NCBI RefSeq assembly: GCF_001547935.1
Contig: NZ_AP014635.1
Coordinates: 1,922,001 to 1,986,000, forward strand
Source of the DNA: Vibrio tritonius
GTDB taxonomy: Bacteria > Pseudomonadota > Gammaproteobacteria > Enterobacterales > Vibrionaceae
Reading direction: 5' to 3'
Length of the DNA stretch: 64,000 bases
The translations under genes and the position numbers were made by a program. The notes under the pieces are model-generated. The model was not told where the DNA came from. It searched no databases and was given only the letters and a program-made list of their open reading frames with translations. The first letter of the stretch is position 1; each line of letters opens with the position of its first letter. Shown piece by piece: positions 37,738-47,667 of this stretch.

Positions 37738-37971
37738 ATGAAACGTGACGATTTAGGGATCTGTTTAAACCGCAACATGCTCTTTCATCATTTACAGTCC
37801 ACTTTTACTTGTATTCGTGCATACGAAGTTGATTCTGACGCTCACGAAGACGTTCACGTAATGCTTTCTTTCCCCCAAATGTCTGGAAAAGAAGTGCTTT
37901 TTAATATGCTTGGTACTGAGGACTTAGAATGGCGTGCAGAGCATTATTGCCCTTCCCATTCCAGAGACTAA
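37738..37971 (+). CDS. Small hypothetical protein (77 aa)
   Basis: AAAGGAGG, a near-perfect ribosome binding site, lies six bases before the ATG. The protein is hydrophilic, has no signal peptide or membrane helix, and includes YEVDSDAHEDVHVMLSFPQMSGKEVLFNML. Cys residues occur at 9, 25 and 71. Family not recognised; its compact composition and strong translation signal make it a real gene. It is alone between cheV and the export operon. Confidence 0.65.
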   Translation: MKRDDLGICLNRNMLFHHLQSTFTCIRAYEVDSDAHEDVHVMLSFPQMSGKEVLFNMLGTEDLEWRAEHYCPSHSRD

Positions 37972-38104
37972 CGCAACGTTATCACTGCCGCCTCTCATTT
38001 AGTTTATTTTTTTACCGCTAGCGTTAAGAAACGAGATGGCACTCATAGACATGAAGAACAATAGTATAGAGTATTAACTCTAAACAAACCTGATTGGGAT
38101 TGTC

Positions 38105-39535
38105 ATGCTCAAAACTGTCCATGTCTTTCTGTGGTGTTCGCTTTGTTATGTGGTCTCAGCTAACGCCGCTCCTATCTCCTTTGTTCAAGCGTGGGATTTG
38201 CTGCAACGGGAAAACAACTCTCTCGCAGCAGAGCATGCTAATGTCGAACGTTATCGTCATTTAACTGAAGCCACCTCTAGCCTCAACTTACCACAAATTT
38301 CCATTGGTGCGAATTACACCCGTTTAGATGACAACATAACTCTTACCGGGGATAAAATATTCGGCAATACCAAGTCTAACATTTCCTCCTCCCTTGCTGC
38401 TGTATTGGCAGGACTCAACCTCGATCTTAGTAGCCTATCCGGCTTTACTACAACCATCAGTCAGCAGGATATTGTTACCTCATCGGTACGAGCTATCTGG
38501 CCTATTTTTACTGGAGGAAGAATCACTGCAGCTCAACAAGGAGCCGAAGGTAAACAACAAGAAGCAAGTGCTCATTTTAAAATGGAAGTACTGGCTCGCT
38601 ATGAAGATTTGGCAAAATACTATTTTAGCGTGGTCCTTGCTAAGGAGGTCGTACAAACCCGCCAAGCCGTTGTTAAAGGCTTAACGACCCATAGAGATAA
38701 CGCTGTAAAATTAGAACAACAAGGGCAAATAGCCCATGTTGAGCGGCTGCAAGCAGATGCGTCTCTGGATAAAGCGGTAGTAGACTTAAAAAAGGCCCAA
38801 AAGAATCTCGATATTGCGCAAAATGCTCTCACCAAAATTCTTGGTCAAACCACCTTAGTCGAACCTAGTGGGCAGCTGTTTATTAACACCACTCTACCAC
38901 CTATCAGTGTATTTGATGGACAAACTCAGCAAACCTATCCTGGCTTGGCCATTTTGGATGCCAAGGAGAAGCAAGCGAAAAGCTTAGCCAAAGCAGAAAA
39001 AGGAAAATACTTTCCTCAAGTCTATTTGTACGGCAACTACAACCTCTATGAAGAGGACTCTATTGCTAGCCAATTGCAACCCGATTGGATGGTGGGTATT
39101 GGCGTTAGTATTCCAATCACGGAAAACACAGGCCGTGGTGACCAGTTACAAGCTGCCAGTAGCGCGATAACCCAAGTGCGCTATCTTAGAGCGCAAGCCC
39201 TGCAAGACCTCTCTGTATTAGTACAAAAAACCTATTTAGAAGCCGAACAAGCCATTGAAGAAGTTCAAGGACTGAAATCAAGTTTAGCCTTAGCTAAAGA
39301 GAATTTGCGGTTGCGTGAAACCGCCTTTAGTCAAGGCTTATCCACCTCCGTTGATGTGGTGGATGCGGAGTTATATCAAGCGAGCATTCGCACTCAACAA
39401 TCCGTCGCTGGATTCAATTATTTAATTGCCCTGACCCGCCTATTAGCCCTTAGCAGTGAAATGAATTCGTTTGAACACTATCACCACAGCGCGATTTTTC
39501 TCAACACTGCGCAAGCATCGCCAACGCATCCCTAA
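38105..39535 (+). CDS. TolC-like outer membrane efflux protein
   Basis: 476 residues with a signal peptide (LWCSLCYVVSANA cut before APISF). The rest shows the two repeated long coiled-coil halves of the outer-membrane efflux family: LPQISIGANYTRLDD, RYEDLAKYYFSVVLAKEVVQTR.., and FPQVYLYGNYNLYEED, KTYLEAEQAIEEVQGLKSSLALAKENLRLRETAFSQGLSTSVDVVDAELYQ. It should form the trimeric channel through the outer membrane for the adaptor and permeases encoded directly downstream (9-base gap). First gene of a four-gene operon. Confidence 0.9.
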   Translation: MLKTVHVFLWCSLCYVVSANAAPISFVQAWDLLQRENNSLAAEHANVERYRHLTEATSSLNLPQISIGANYTRLDDNITLTGDKIFGNTKSNISSSLAAVLAGLNLDLSSLSGFTTTISQQDIVTSSVRAIWPIFTGGRITAAQQGAEGKQQEASAHFKMEVLARYEDLAKYYFSVVLAKEVVQTRQAVVKGLTTHRDNAVKLEQQGQIAHVERLQADASLDKAVVDLKKAQKNLDIAQNALTKILGQTTLVEPSGQLFINTTLPPISVFDGQTQQTYPGLAILDAKEKQAKSLAKAEKGKYFPQVYLYGNYNLYEEDSIASQLQPDWMVGIGVSIPITENTGRGDQLQAASSAITQVRYLRAQALQDLSVLVQKTYLEAEQAIEEVQGLKSSLALAKENLRLRETAFSQGLSTSVDVVDAELYQASIRTQQSVAGFNYLIALTRLLALSSEMNSFEHYHHSAIFLNTAQASPTHP

Positions 39536-39544
39536 GGAGACAGT

Positions 39545-40525
39545 ATGAAGTCATTAAAATTATCGCTGGTTGGCCTAATCGCAATAGGGATTATCGGTTG
39601 GATAACCTACAGTTTCTATCTTGCCTATCAACCACAGCCTATTCGTTTGCAGGGGCAAATTGAATCGCAACAATACAGCATCTCTTCTAAAGTGGCTGGT
39701 CGAATTGATCAGGTGTTCGTGCGAAAAGGCGATCAACTTGAAAAAGGACAACTGGTATTTACCATCCATAGTCCTGAAATTGAAGCCAAGCTAGAACAAG
39801 CCATCGCAGGACAAAAGGCGGCTGGTGCATTGGAAAGTGAAGCCAAAAATGGCGCTCGCGAACAACAGGTACAAGCAGCTAAAGACCAATGGTTAAAAGC
39901 ACAAGCAGCAGCTCAACTGGCGGAAAAAACCTACCTAAGGGTCAACAACCTTTATAAAGATGGTGTCGTATCTGAACAAAAACGCGACGAAGCACAAACC
40001 CAATGGCAAGCGGCTAATTACACCGAAAGCGCGGCAGAGCAAATGTTTAAACTCGCCAAAGAAGGTGCACGCAAAGAAACCATTCAAGCCGCAACAGAAA
40101 AAGCCAAAGCAGCGGCTGGCGCTGTTGCAGAGGTTGAAGCCTATGCGGCCGATACCAAAATCAACAGTTGGTTTAACGGCGAAGTCTCTCAAGTATTACT
40201 GCACAGCGGTGAGTTAGCCCCCCAAGGCTTTCCCGTCGTCACCGTTATTGATACTCAAGACACTTGGGCGGTATTTAACGTGCGTGAAGATTACCTTAAG
40301 CACTTTCCCAAAGGCGCAACCATCAAGGCATATGTTCCAGCCTTACAGAAAACGCTCGATTTCACAGTGACTCACATTGCGGTGATGGGCGATTTTGCTA
40401 CGTGGCGCTCCACTGATGCCACTCAGGGATTCGATTTAAGAACCTTTGAAGTGGAAGCCCGCCCCATCACAGCCAACAGCGCATTACGCATGGGAATGAG
40501 CCTAGCGGTAACGTTAAATCCATAA
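39545..40525 (+). CDS. HlyD-family periplasmic adaptor (membrane fusion protein)
   Basis: 326 residues. One N-terminal membrane helix (LVGLIAIGIIGWITYSFYLAY), a biotinyl-lipoyl half (SSKVAGRIDQVFVRKGDQLEKGQLVFTIHS), a long helical hairpin rich in Ala/Lys/Gln (about 85-180), the second lipoyl half (NGEVSQVLLHSGELAPQGFPVVTVI) and a beta-barrel end. It bridges the inner-membrane permeases to the TolC-like channel. Second gene of the operon; GGAG precedes the ATG by five bases. Confidence 0.92.
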   Translation: MKSLKLSLVGLIAIGIIGWITYSFYLAYQPQPIRLQGQIESQQYSISSKVAGRIDQVFVRKGDQLEKGQLVFTIHSPEIEAKLEQAIAGQKAAGALESEAKNGAREQQVQAAKDQWLKAQAAAQLAEKTYLRVNNLYKDGVVSEQKRDEAQTQWQAANYTESAAEQMFKLAKEGARKETIQAATEKAKAAAGAVAEVEAYAADTKINSWFNGEVSQVLLHSGELAPQGFPVVTVIDTQDTWAVFNVREDYLKHFPKGATIKAYVPALQKTLDFTVTHIAVMGDFATWRSTDATQGFDLRTFEVEARPITANSALRMGMSLAVTLNP

Positions 40526-40546
40526 ATCTGATGAGACGCAGCAAAT

Positions 40547-41698
40547 ATGTGGAAACAACAGTGGCAGTTAATCAGACATCATAAATGGTTACAGTGGAGC
40601 ATTATTTGGCTTCCCCTACTGCTTGCTGCATTTTTGTGGTGGATCTTTTCCGCAGCGATTGTGCGCGATTTACCAATTGGCGTTGTCGACTTATCCCACA
40701 GTTCGCTATCCCGAACTTTAATTCGCGATGTCGATGCCACATCAACACTGGCGGTGACACGACATTATGCCTCAATAGATGAAGCCAGCACCGACCTTAT
40801 TAAAAGTGAGATCTACGCTTATATCGTCATTCCCTACCATTTTTCGCGGGACATCACGTTAGGTCACCAACCAGCGGTAACCACATTCTATAACAGCCAA
40901 TATATTTTAACCGGGCGCTTGGTCAATTCCGCCGTTGCCGCAGTGCAAGCCTCTTTCAACGCCAAGGTCGATTTGGTCAAAAACTTATCCCGCGGTCAAC
41001 AAACTGCTTTAGGTGCACTAGCAAATGCGGTTCCCATCCAAACGCAAATGACGCCGTTGTTTAATTTGAATATGAACTACGCGCAGTTTCTACTTTCAGG
41101 AATCATTCCCGCCTTGTGGCAAATTATTATCGTGGCAAGTGTGATCATGGTATTAGCCACCTATCATGAGCACACAAAACAAGATTCCCAGTGGCAGCAA
41201 ACACCGCTTATCCAGTTACTAAAAGCACTGGTTCCTTACCTGCCTTGGTTTGGATTACAAGGTATGGCTTATTTGTATTGGTTCTATTACGCACTTGATT
41301 GGCCCAACCATGGTCATGTCATTATGCTCATTGCGGCGCAATGGCTCACTATTGCAGCCTGCGTCGTGATGGGAACGCTGTTTTATCTCATTACCTTGGA
41401 TGCAGCACGCAGTTTAAGCTTTGCTGCCGCCTATACTGCGCCAAGTTTTGCTTTTATGGGGGTGACGTTCCCAGCCACTAACATGGGGACATTGGCAACC
41501 TTGTGGCGCGATATTCTACCAATAAGTCACTACATTGAAGTGCAAGTTCAACAAGTCAATTATGGGCTTTCTTCATGGCACTCTCTACCGACACTTCTTT
41601 CGTTGCTCTGGTATCTTATTCCCTTGGTATTGGTATGCTGGCTTGCTCCCAAACGTCTTGGCTCAAACAGCTCAGAAACGGAGGAAATTCAATGCTAA
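40547..41698 (+). CDS. ABC-2-type permease
   Basis: 383 residues. Membrane segment near 17-35 (WSIIWLPLLLAAFLWWIFSA), a periplasmic domain of about 150 residues (DLPIGVVDLSHSSLSRTLIRDVDA...YIVIPYHFSRDI), then five more segments typical of ABC-2 exporters of the YhhJ/DUF3533-like group, including LLSGIIPALWQIIIVASVIM. No nucleotide-binding domain. It is paralogous to the next gene and overlaps it by seven bases, so the two probably form a heterodimer. Confidence 0.88.
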   Translation: MWKQQWQLIRHHKWLQWSIIWLPLLLAAFLWWIFSAAIVRDLPIGVVDLSHSSLSRTLIRDVDATSTLAVTRHYASIDEASTDLIKSEIYAYIVIPYHFSRDITLGHQPAVTTFYNSQYILTGRLVNSAVAAVQASFNAKVDLVKNLSRGQQTALGALANAVPIQTQMTPLFNLNMNYAQFLLSGIIPALWQIIIVASVIMVLATYHEHTKQDSQWQQTPLIQLLKALVPYLPWFGLQGMAYLYWFYYALDWPNHGHVIMLIAAQWLTIAACVVMGTLFYLITLDAARSLSFAAAYTAPSFAFMGVTFPATNMGTLATLWRDILPISHYIEVQVQQVNYGLSSWHSLPTLLSLLWYLIPLVLVCWLAPKRLGSNSSETEEIQC

Positions 41699-42858
41699 AG
41701 CTGATCCTGCTTGAATGGCGTGCTTTAAGCCGTAATGCGGTGGTCGTGTTAACGGTATTTGGTGGCGTCTTCTTCTATTCGTTTCTCTACCCATTGCCTT
41801 ATGAGCACCAGATTCCACTCAAACAACCCATTGCTATTGTAAACCTAGATAAGAGTGCGATTAGTTATCGGTTGGAGCGAATGGTCGATGCGACCCCGCA
41901 ACTTGCCGTCACTAAGCGTTTATCAACCATTGTCGATGCAAAACACGCCTTTTTAGCGCAGCAGATTACTGGCTTTTTAGTGATTCCAGAGCACTTTTAT
42001 CGTGATTTGATGCTGGGCAGTCGGCCAACACTTTCCTATGCGGGTGATGCCTCTTATTTTCTGGTTTATGGCACGATTGCAGAAGGTCTAGCCAAAGCCG
42101 CAGGAACGTTATCGGCACAAGCCAAAGTCTCTCGGTTACTGGCGAGCGGTCAACCCCTTGTGCAAGCACAATCAAGCTATGCCCCAACTCGCACCAATCT
42201 AAAACCCACCTTTAATGCACGCATGGGTTATGTGGATTACGTGGTGCCCGCCGTCTTTGTATTGATTCTACAGCAAACATTAGTCATGGCGGCGGGTCTG
42301 ATTGGCGGAACACAAAAAGCAGATGCCCAAACAAGTACCTATTGGTGGAGCGTCTCGACCGGAAAAATACTGGTCGTCCGAACATTCGTTCTCACCAGTG
42401 TGTACTATCTACTCAGCGCTTATTATTTTGGCGGCAGCTTCGATTATCACGGCGTTAATACTCTAGCCAAACCCCTAGAGTTAATGACATTACTGCTGCC
42501 ATTTCTACTCAGTTCCATTTTCATTGGCATCGTTCTTGGCGCCATCACACCAAAGCGGGAATACGTTACCCTTGTGGTATTGGTCAGTTCTATGCCACTG
42601 GTTTTTTCCGCCGGTTTTATCTGGCCAATAGAAAGCTTACCCACCCCACTTGCCTACTTCGTCGATTTGTTGCCGAGCACACCGGCGATTAAAGGATTTT
42701 TAGCACTTAACCAAATGGGCGCAAGTTGGCATCAAATCGCAACACATTGGAGCCATTTGTGGTTATTAACGTTAATATGGGGCGTTTTTGCTTGGTTTAC
42801 CTTTGAGCGTGCACAGCAATCGATGATATTTAAGTACGTAGAGTTGGAAACCAAGTAA
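41692..42858 (+). CDS. ABC-2-type permease, second subunit
   Basis: 388 residues from the ATG at 41692, six bases after GGAGG. Same plan as the gene before: membrane helix (VVVLTVFGGVFFYSFLYPL), periplasmic loop (IAIVNLDKSAISYRLERMVDATPQL.. FLVIPEHFYRDL) and a C-terminal membrane bundle. It ends the operon, and no ATPase gene of the RbbA/YhiH kind follows: the next gene is on the other strand. The pump therefore needs an ATPase from elsewhere or a different energy source. Confidence 0.88.
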   Translation: MLKLILLEWRALSRNAVVVLTVFGGVFFYSFLYPLPYEHQIPLKQPIAIVNLDKSAISYRLERMVDATPQLAVTKRLSTIVDAKHAFLAQQITGFLVIPEHFYRDLMLGSRPTLSYAGDASYFLVYGTIAEGLAKAAGTLSAQAKVSRLLASGQPLVQAQSSYAPTRTNLKPTFNARMGYVDYVVPAVFVLILQQTLVMAAGLIGGTQKADAQTSTYWWSVSTGKILVVRTFVLTSVYYLLSAYYFGGSFDYHGVNTLAKPLELMTLLLPFLLSSIFIGIVLGAITPKREYVTLVVLVSSMPLVFSAGFIWPIESLPTPLAYFVDLLPSTPAIKGFLALNQMGASWHQIATHWSHLWLLTLIWGVFAWFTFERAQQSMIFKYVELETK

Positions 42859-42875
42859 CATAAAGATATAGCGAG

Positions 42876-43274
42876 CTACTTGGTGAATTTGTTTTGGGGG
42901 TGTTCTTGCCACTGGCGGCGCATTTTCGCAATGGTTTTTTCATCCACACCATGAACATTACGGTACTGCTCACGGCATACCAATATGTTCAGTGTTGCGC
43001 GATATCTTTTTGCCAATTTACGATAAAAGGCCATTTCCCACTGCCGAACAAATGTGTTCGATACCACAATATCGCATCCCTGTGAAAGCCAGTAATCACT
43101 CTGTTCCTGACACCATTGGTGGGCTTGCTTGATTGACTCAGGACGAAATTGATATTCACCTTGTGGATTAACAAAGAACATGTCCGCTTCCAGATGAATG
43201 CCCGGTAATGTTTTTGCGAGGGTAGATTTCCCCGATCCAGGCAAACCTCTTATCAAGGTAATCGTCAGCGACAT
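42876..43274 (-). CDS. P-loop kinase-like ATP-binding protein (132 aa)
   Basis: Walker A is IRGLPGSGKSTLAKTL near residue 8. HLEADMFF and the VVSNTFVRQWEM stretch follow the pattern of small AAA/zeta-toxin-like or polynucleotide-kinase-like phosphotransferases, which act on small metabolites or RNA. No antitoxin gene is adjacent. The C terminus is short and basic. It converges with the permease gene, 18 bases apart. Substrate not predictable. Confidence 0.8.
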   Translation of the reverse strand: MSLTITLIRGLPGSGKSTLAKTLPGIHLEADMFFVNPQGEYQFRPESIKQAHQWCQEQSDYWLSQGCDIVVSNTFVRQWEMAFYRKLAKRYRATLNILVCREQYRNVHGVDEKTIAKMRRQWQEHPQNKFTK

Positions 43275-43430
43275 AATAATTTAACTCTTTGTTGTTATTA
43301 GAAATAGATTCCCATCCTACTCATTGATGGGAAGAGAGAAAGTTTACTGTTTTCTCTGTTTTAGGGTAACTTATTTTTATTGCCAACGCATTTTGCTCTC
43401 GACATCATTCCGCAGTTGAGTTATAAGTCT

Positions 43431-43446
43431 AGATGTATAGACGTCC
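43431..43446. promoter_or_regulatory. Tandem MetJ boxes upstream of metA
   Basis: AGATGTAT and AGACGTCC are adjacent eight-base units matching the met box AGACGTCT at six and seven positions. They lie 25 bases before the metA start, so MetJ with S-adenosylmethionine would repress it. Confidence 0.75.
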
Positions 43447-43471
43447 ATAATTATCGCTTAGGGAGAAAGCA

Positions 43472-44416
43472 GTGCCTATTAAGATACCTGATCAATTACC
43501 GGCTGGAGATGTATTACGACATGAGAACATCTTTGTGATGCCAGAGTCTCGTGCTTCCACGCAGGAAATTCGACCACTCAAAGTGTTGATCTTAAATCTT
43601 ATGCCCAAAAAGATAGAGACTGAGACTCAATTCTTACGTTTATTGTCGAATTCACCTTTGCAGATCGATGTTGAACTGCTTCGAATTGACGATCGTCCAA
43701 GTAAAAATACACCAGAAGAGCATCTCAATGCCTTTTATCGCCAGTTTGAAATGGTGCAAAACCGTAACTTCGACGGCTTGATCATCACGGGTGCACCTCT
43801 AGGCTTAGTCCAATTTGAAGATGTCGTGTATTGGGATCACCTAGAACGCATTATGGATTGGGCAAAAAGCCACGTCACATCAACACTATTCGTTTGTTGG
43901 GCAGCTCAAGCCGCATTAAAGTTACTTTACGATCTACCTAAACGTACTCGAGAAGATAAACTATCTGGGGTGTATCAACATGAGATTCGTCAGCAATTTC
44001 ATCCACTATTACGTGGTTTTGATGATACTTTCTTAGCACCTCATTCTCGCTACGCTGATTTTGATCCAGAATACTTAGCCGAACATACCGATCTCGACAT
44101 TCTTGCGACATCAAAAATCGCTGGGGTTTATCTCGCATCAACCAAAGATAAACGTAACGTCTTTGTGACCGGACATCCCGAATACGACGCCCTAACCTTA
44201 CACAACGAATACATCCGTGATGTAAAAGAAGGCCTAGACCCTGTAATGCCAGTTAATTACTATCCAGATAATAATGCGGAAAATCAACCGCATGCAAGCT
44301 GGCGTAGTCATGGGCATTTACTGTTTGCTAACTGGCTCAATTACTGTGTTTACCAACAAACACCGTACGATCTCGATAACTTTAGCGAAGATAAGTTCAC
44401 CAAAGACGAAGACTAA
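43472..44416 (+). CDS. metA: Homoserine O-succinyltransferase
   Basis: 314 residues, the usual MetA length. GTG start at 43472 after AGGGAGA. The catalytic Cys is C142 in [13 protein letters not shown], with H and E in VTGHPEYDA and the conserved [11 protein letters not shown] near residue 41. It makes O-succinylhomoserine from homoserine and succinyl-CoA, the first methionine-specific step. Annotated members of this family can also use acetyl-CoA. A pair of met boxes lies upstream. Single gene. Confidence 0.96.
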   Translation: MPIKIPDQLPAGDVLRHENIFVMPESRASTQEIRPLKVLILNLMPKKIETETQFLRLLSNSPLQIDVELLRIDDRPSKNTPEEHLNAFYRQFEMVQNRNFDGLIITGAPLGLVQFEDVVYWDHLERIMDWAKSHVTSTLFVCWAAQAALKLLYDLPKRTREDKLSGVYQHEIRQQFHPLLRGFDDTFLAPHSRYADFDPEYLAEHTDLDILATSKIAGVYLASTKDKRNVFVTGHPEYDALTLHNEYIRDVKEGLDPVMPVNYYPDNNAENQPHASWRSHGHLLFANWLNYCVYQQTPYDLDNFSEDKFTKDED

Positions 44417-44438
44417 TTTGTTATTGTTATTGTTTAAA

Positions 44439-44466
44439 CATATGGGTCACGCAAGTGACCCATATG
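44439..44466 (+). terminator. Hairpin downstream of metA
   Basis: CATATGGGTCAC, loop GCAA, GTGACCCATATG forms a perfect 12-bp stem 22 bases past the metA stop. No T run follows (CATTGTTC), so it may be an RNA-stability or Rho-assisted 3' end element. Confidence 0.5.
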
Positions 44467-44575
44467 CATTGTTCAAAACCTATTTTGCTAAGTCAGTCGC
44501 ACGCTTAAGGCGTACATCTTCTTCTACACAGCACCTCTTTTTATGATATGCGCTCTATGTTTGAGGAGCACATCC

Positions 44576-45244
44576 ATGCCCAAACTTCCTGTTAGACTGT
44601 TACTACTGCTCTGCTTTTTAAGTGGTTGTGTCCACCAATCTTCACAAAATAAAGCTCACGATCCGCAGGCTATCGCAGCGGCCCGAATTGCCCTCGGTCT
44701 GGCTTACTTAGCTCAAGGCGATAACGTAAGGGCTAAACAAAACATCGACCGAGCCTTAGAGGTGATGCCTAACTCTCTTTCAGCCCAGCTTGCGTTAACG
44801 TATTACTATGAAAAAGTGGGAGAAATAGACAAAACCAAACGTGCCTTTGCGACTGCACTTAAACGTCACCCCCACAGTGGCGATTTACTCAATAACTACG
44901 GAGCATTTCTTTGTCGACAACACCAATATGCTGACTCGCTGTATTACTTTGACCAAGCACTGGTCACCCCTAACTACCCCGACTTAGCAGCCACATACGA
45001 AAACGCAGCTTTATGCGCTTGGCAAGGTAATATCGATTCAAAAGCACAGCATTATTTTATTCAAGCGAAGCATTACTTGCCTCAAAGTGAGCGTTTAGCA
45101 CGTAACTTCATACGCTGGAATATAGAAACAGAGCGATGGGAAGAGGGACAAAAGGCCATTACTGACTATCAGCGTCAATTTGGTGAAAACCTTTTTAGCG
45201 TTGAAGCACAACGCACGATAGATAAAGGAGCTCATAAATCTTAG
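44576..45244 (+). CDS. TPR lipoprotein (PilW/PilF-like)
   Basis: About 222 residues from the ATG at 44576, after GAGGAG. The N terminus has a lipobox LLCFLSGCVHQ, so the mature protein starts at Cys and is anchored to a membrane. Four to five TPR units follow (ARIALGLAYLAQGDNVRAKQNIDRAL, SAQLALTYYYEKVGEIDKTKRAF, GDLLNNYGAFLCRQHQYADSLYYFDQAL). The layout resembles the type IV pilus secretin-assembly protein PilW/PilF, but it is not in the usual rlmN-ispG neighbourhood, so it may be a paralog with another partner. Confidence 0.85.
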   Translation: MPKLPVRLLLLLCFLSGCVHQSSQNKAHDPQAIAAARIALGLAYLAQGDNVRAKQNIDRALEVMPNSLSAQLALTYYYEKVGEIDKTKRAFATALKRHPHSGDLLNNYGAFLCRQHQYADSLYYFDQALVTPNYPDLAATYENAALCAWQGNIDSKAQHYFIQAKHYLPQSERLARNFIRWNIETERWEEGQKAITDYQRQFGENLFSVEAQRTIDKGAHKS

Positions 45245-45311
45245 ACGGGATAAGTTACTGAATGACCAATACACTTCCCGACAAACTGCAGATTAAACTC
45301 ATTGATAAAAG

Positions 45312-45533
45312 CTACTTTACGTTAGTTGGACGTCCATTTCGGCCACCTTTTCGGTCGCGGTAATGGGTTCGACGTAAACGCCGCGTTTTTTTCGCTCGTT
45401 GCATCTTCTGATACTCGCGAAATAACATCCGACCAAACAAAAACAGCCCCACCAGTAACAGCAAGGTGAACACCGACATAAAGGGCACACAAAGCCAATC
45501 AGGTTGACAAGGTACAAAAAATGCAAAATCCAT
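45312..45533 (-). CDS. Small membrane protein (73 aa)
   Basis: The ATG at 45533 follows AAAGGAG by six bases. MDFAFFVPCQPDWLCVPFMSVFTLLLLVGLFLFGR: one membrane helix, then a very basic tail (QRAKKTRRLRRTHYRDRKGGRNGR) that would lie in the cytoplasm and could bind RNA or lipid head groups. Family not recognised. Single gene, leftward, next to rlmF. Confidence 0.55.
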   Translation of the reverse strand: MDFAFFVPCQPDWLCVPFMSVFTLLLLVGLFLFGRMLFREYQKMQRAKKTRRLRRTHYRDRKGGRNGRPTNVK

Positions 45534-45603
45534 ATCAACTCCTTTCAGCAAGACGAATTAATAGTGTTACTTACAATACTAATGAATTATCCTGCTCAAA
45601 AAA

Positions 45604-46764
45604 TTAACATTTCTGCTTCAACCAGTCTTTGCGCTGACTAGCATTTTGAAAACTCCATGCAATAAAACGGCTGATTTTTTGACCTTGCGCCATTTCTACC
45701 ACTCGGGCATCAACGGCACCGACTTGCTCCAGCTGCTTTCTCATCCAACGGACATTTTCCTTTTTAGAGATAAGTGAGCTAAACCACAGTACTTGATCTT
45801 TAAAGAGCGCACTTTCTCGAGCCATTTTCTGCAAAAATGCCGCCTCACCGCCCGGACACCAGAGCTCTGCTTTTTGTCCACCGAAATTAAGCCCCGAGGT
45901 AACGTTTGGCTTTGCTTTAGCGCCAGAACGTTTCTGCGCGTTGTTCGCTAAATTCACTCGTTTTTGCTCAGTCCCTTTTTGCGCTTCTTCTAGAGAGCGA
46001 TGAAAAGGAGGATTACAAGTGGTAAGCACAAACCTATCATTGCCCCCTATGATGCCAGAAAAGATAGACTGGCTATTTGTCTGTAGTTGACACTCAATTT
46101 TGCCTTTTAATACAGAATTGCTTTGTACGATTAGGTTGGCTTGCTTAACCGAAATAGGGTCGATATCCGAACCTTTCACCTGCCAACCATAATCGACGGC
46201 GGCAATAATCGGATAAATGCAGTTTGCTCCTACACCAATATCCAACATGGTCACTGCAGACAGCTCCAATTCTGGCGACTCGTTTTGCAGCAGTTCGGCC
46301 GCACGATGAATGTAATCTGCACGACCAGGAATCGGTGGACACAAATAACCTTCAGGGATATCCCATTGAGTTACCTGATAATGATGAGCTAACAGCGCTT
46401 TGTTGAGACATTTCACAGCGTTCGGATCGGCAAACGCGATCGTATCCTGTCCAGCAGGATTTTTGACCACATACTGGCGAAGCTCAGGTAACGCCTGACA
46501 CAGGGCAGCAAAATCATACTGACCACGATGGCGGTTACGTGGGTGCAAACCTTGGCTAGAGGTAATCACCTTCACATTAAGGGACGATTTACTGCGCTGT
46601 GCTTGTTTGGTTCTCTTGCCTTTTGCCGCCGCCCTCTTCGCCCGTTTTTGTGCTTGCTTTTGCTCGTCACTGAGCGACTCACCCACTAAAGTTTTGCGCT
46701 TTTTTTGTTTCTGCTTAAAAAACTGGTCAGCAGGAATTCCATTGATTAGCGGTGAACGACTCAT
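45604..46764 (-). CDS. rlmF: 23S rRNA (adenine-1618-N6)-methyltransferase
   Basis: About 386 residues from the ATG at 46764, seven bases after AAGGAG; a start further up at 46851 is inside the upstream gene. After a basic N-terminal extension ([31 protein letters not shown]) the methyltransferase domain has [16 protein letters not shown] (SAM loop) and the catalytic TTCNPPFH. It methylates A1618 of 23S rRNA. Its start overlaps the stop of the YgjP-like gene by four bases, so the two are likely translated together. Confidence 0.95.
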   Translation of the reverse strand: MSRSPLINGIPADQFFKQKQKKRKTLVGESLSDEQKQAQKRAKRAAAKGKRTKQAQRSKSSLNVKVITSSQGLHPRNRHRGQYDFAALCQALPELRQYVVKNPAGQDTIAFADPNAVKCLNKALLAHHYQVTQWDIPEGYLCPPIPGRADYIHRAAELLQNESPELELSAVTMLDIGVGANCIYPIIAAVDYGWQVKGSDIDPISVKQANLIVQSNSVLKGKIECQLQTNSQSIFSGIIGGNDRFVLTTCNPPFHRSLEEAQKGTEQKRVNLANNAQKRSGAKAKPNVTSGLNFGGQKAELWCPGGEAAFLQKMARESALFKDQVLWFSSLISKKENVRWMRKQLEQVGAVDARVVEMAQGQKISRFIAWSFQNASQRKDWLKQKC

Positions 46765-47270
46765 GCTGCAGCTCCTTTTAACTCTTGTACCATCATAAAA
46801 ATACGCGCATCCAACTCTAACTGATGGTACTGCGGCTCCATATGACAACACAGTTGATAAAAGGCTTTGTTGTGTTCCTTTTCTCTTAAATGAGCAAGTT
46901 CGTGCACCACCAACATGCGAAGTAAAGGCTCGGGGGCTGATTTGAAGATTTGTGCAATCCGAATCTCATTTTTGGCTTTGAGCTTATTGCCATGCACTCT
47001 TGATACGTATGTGTGCAAACCTAACGCGTGATTGATCAAATGAATTTTGCCATCCCACACCACCTTACTCAGCGGGGCTGTCTTTTTCATGAACTGATTT
47101 TTCAGTGCCATCGTGTATTGAAATAGCGCTTTTTCACTTTGAATATCATGACGCTCTGGATAGCGCTGTTCAAACCAAGTGACTAATTGGTCATTGGCAA
47201 CTAGCCGTTCTACAGATTCGATAGTATTCGTCGGATAACCTTGAATGTATTTCAATACAGGATGTGTCAT
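46761..47270 (-). CDS. YgjP-like (DUF45) zinc metallopeptidase
   Basis: About 169 residues from the ATG at 47270, whose product ([13 protein letters not shown]) aligns with E. coli YgjP; a TTG further up has no ribosome binding site. Zinc motif [18 protein letters not shown], with a third ligand downstream (H-E-x-x-H..E). Members are WLM-like metalloproteases of unknown substrate. Translationally coupled to rlmF through a four-base overlap. Confidence 0.88.
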   Translation of the reverse strand: MTHPVLKYIQGYPTNTIESVERLVANDQLVTWFEQRYPERHDIQSEKALFQYTMALKNQFMKKTAPLSKVVWDGKIHLINHALGLHTYVSRVHGNKLKAKNEIRIAQIFKSAPEPLLRMLVVHELAHLREKEHNKAFYQLCCHMEPQYHQLELDARIFMMVQELKGAAA

Positions 47271-47417
47271 GGGCGGTGTAAATTGACTCAATCAGCAAAA
47301 GGGCGCTAAGTGTAGCCCAAAGCGCACTGCGATTCATCTGTTGTGTCGTCAGGTTTGCAACTCATTAGCACCACAGGTAAACTCTGCGCCCCGAGAAAAA
47401 TACTACGAGTAAGCACC

Positions 47418-47648
47418 ATGAAACGAGTTGTTCTTTACATAAAAGACAAATGCCCGCACTGCAAAGATGCCCAACGCTATTTAGATAGCAAGCAGATTCC
47501 ATATCGTCTGTGTAATGCCAAAATGCAGCGTGGTCGCAAAGAATTGGATGCAATCGGCGCGCGTAGTGTTCCGGTATTGAAAATTGGCGACCGCATTATG
47601 ATTGGCTGGAATCCAAAAAACTTTGACCGCATGTACGGTGGGAAGTAA
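47418..47648 (+). CDS. Glutaredoxin-family protein (76 aa)
   Basis: MKRVVLYIKDKCPHCKDAQRYLD: a CPHC active site in a thioredoxin fold of glutaredoxin size, with cis-Pro at RSVPVLKIGD. It should reduce mixed disulphides or deliver electrons to a partner. The ATG at 47418 (GAG ten bases before) is preferred; the longer frame from 47343 has no ribosome binding site. It converges with the LysR gene. Confidence 0.85.
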   Translation: MKRVVLYIKDKCPHCKDAQRYLDSKQIPYRLCNAKMQRGRKELDAIGARSVPVLKIGDRIMIGWNPKNFDRMYGGK

Positions 47649-47667
47649 TCGAAACAGGCTCATTAAA

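Noticed and set aside
42876-43274. Zeta-type toxin of a toxin-antitoxin pair
   Set aside because: The kinase core is similar, but no small antitoxin gene is adjacent and the essential toxin features cannot be shown.
45317-45538. A second 73-codon frame in the same place as the small membrane protein
   Set aside because: It is shifted relative to the frame that has AAAGGAG and a clean helix plus basic tail, and begins in that ribosome binding region without its own.
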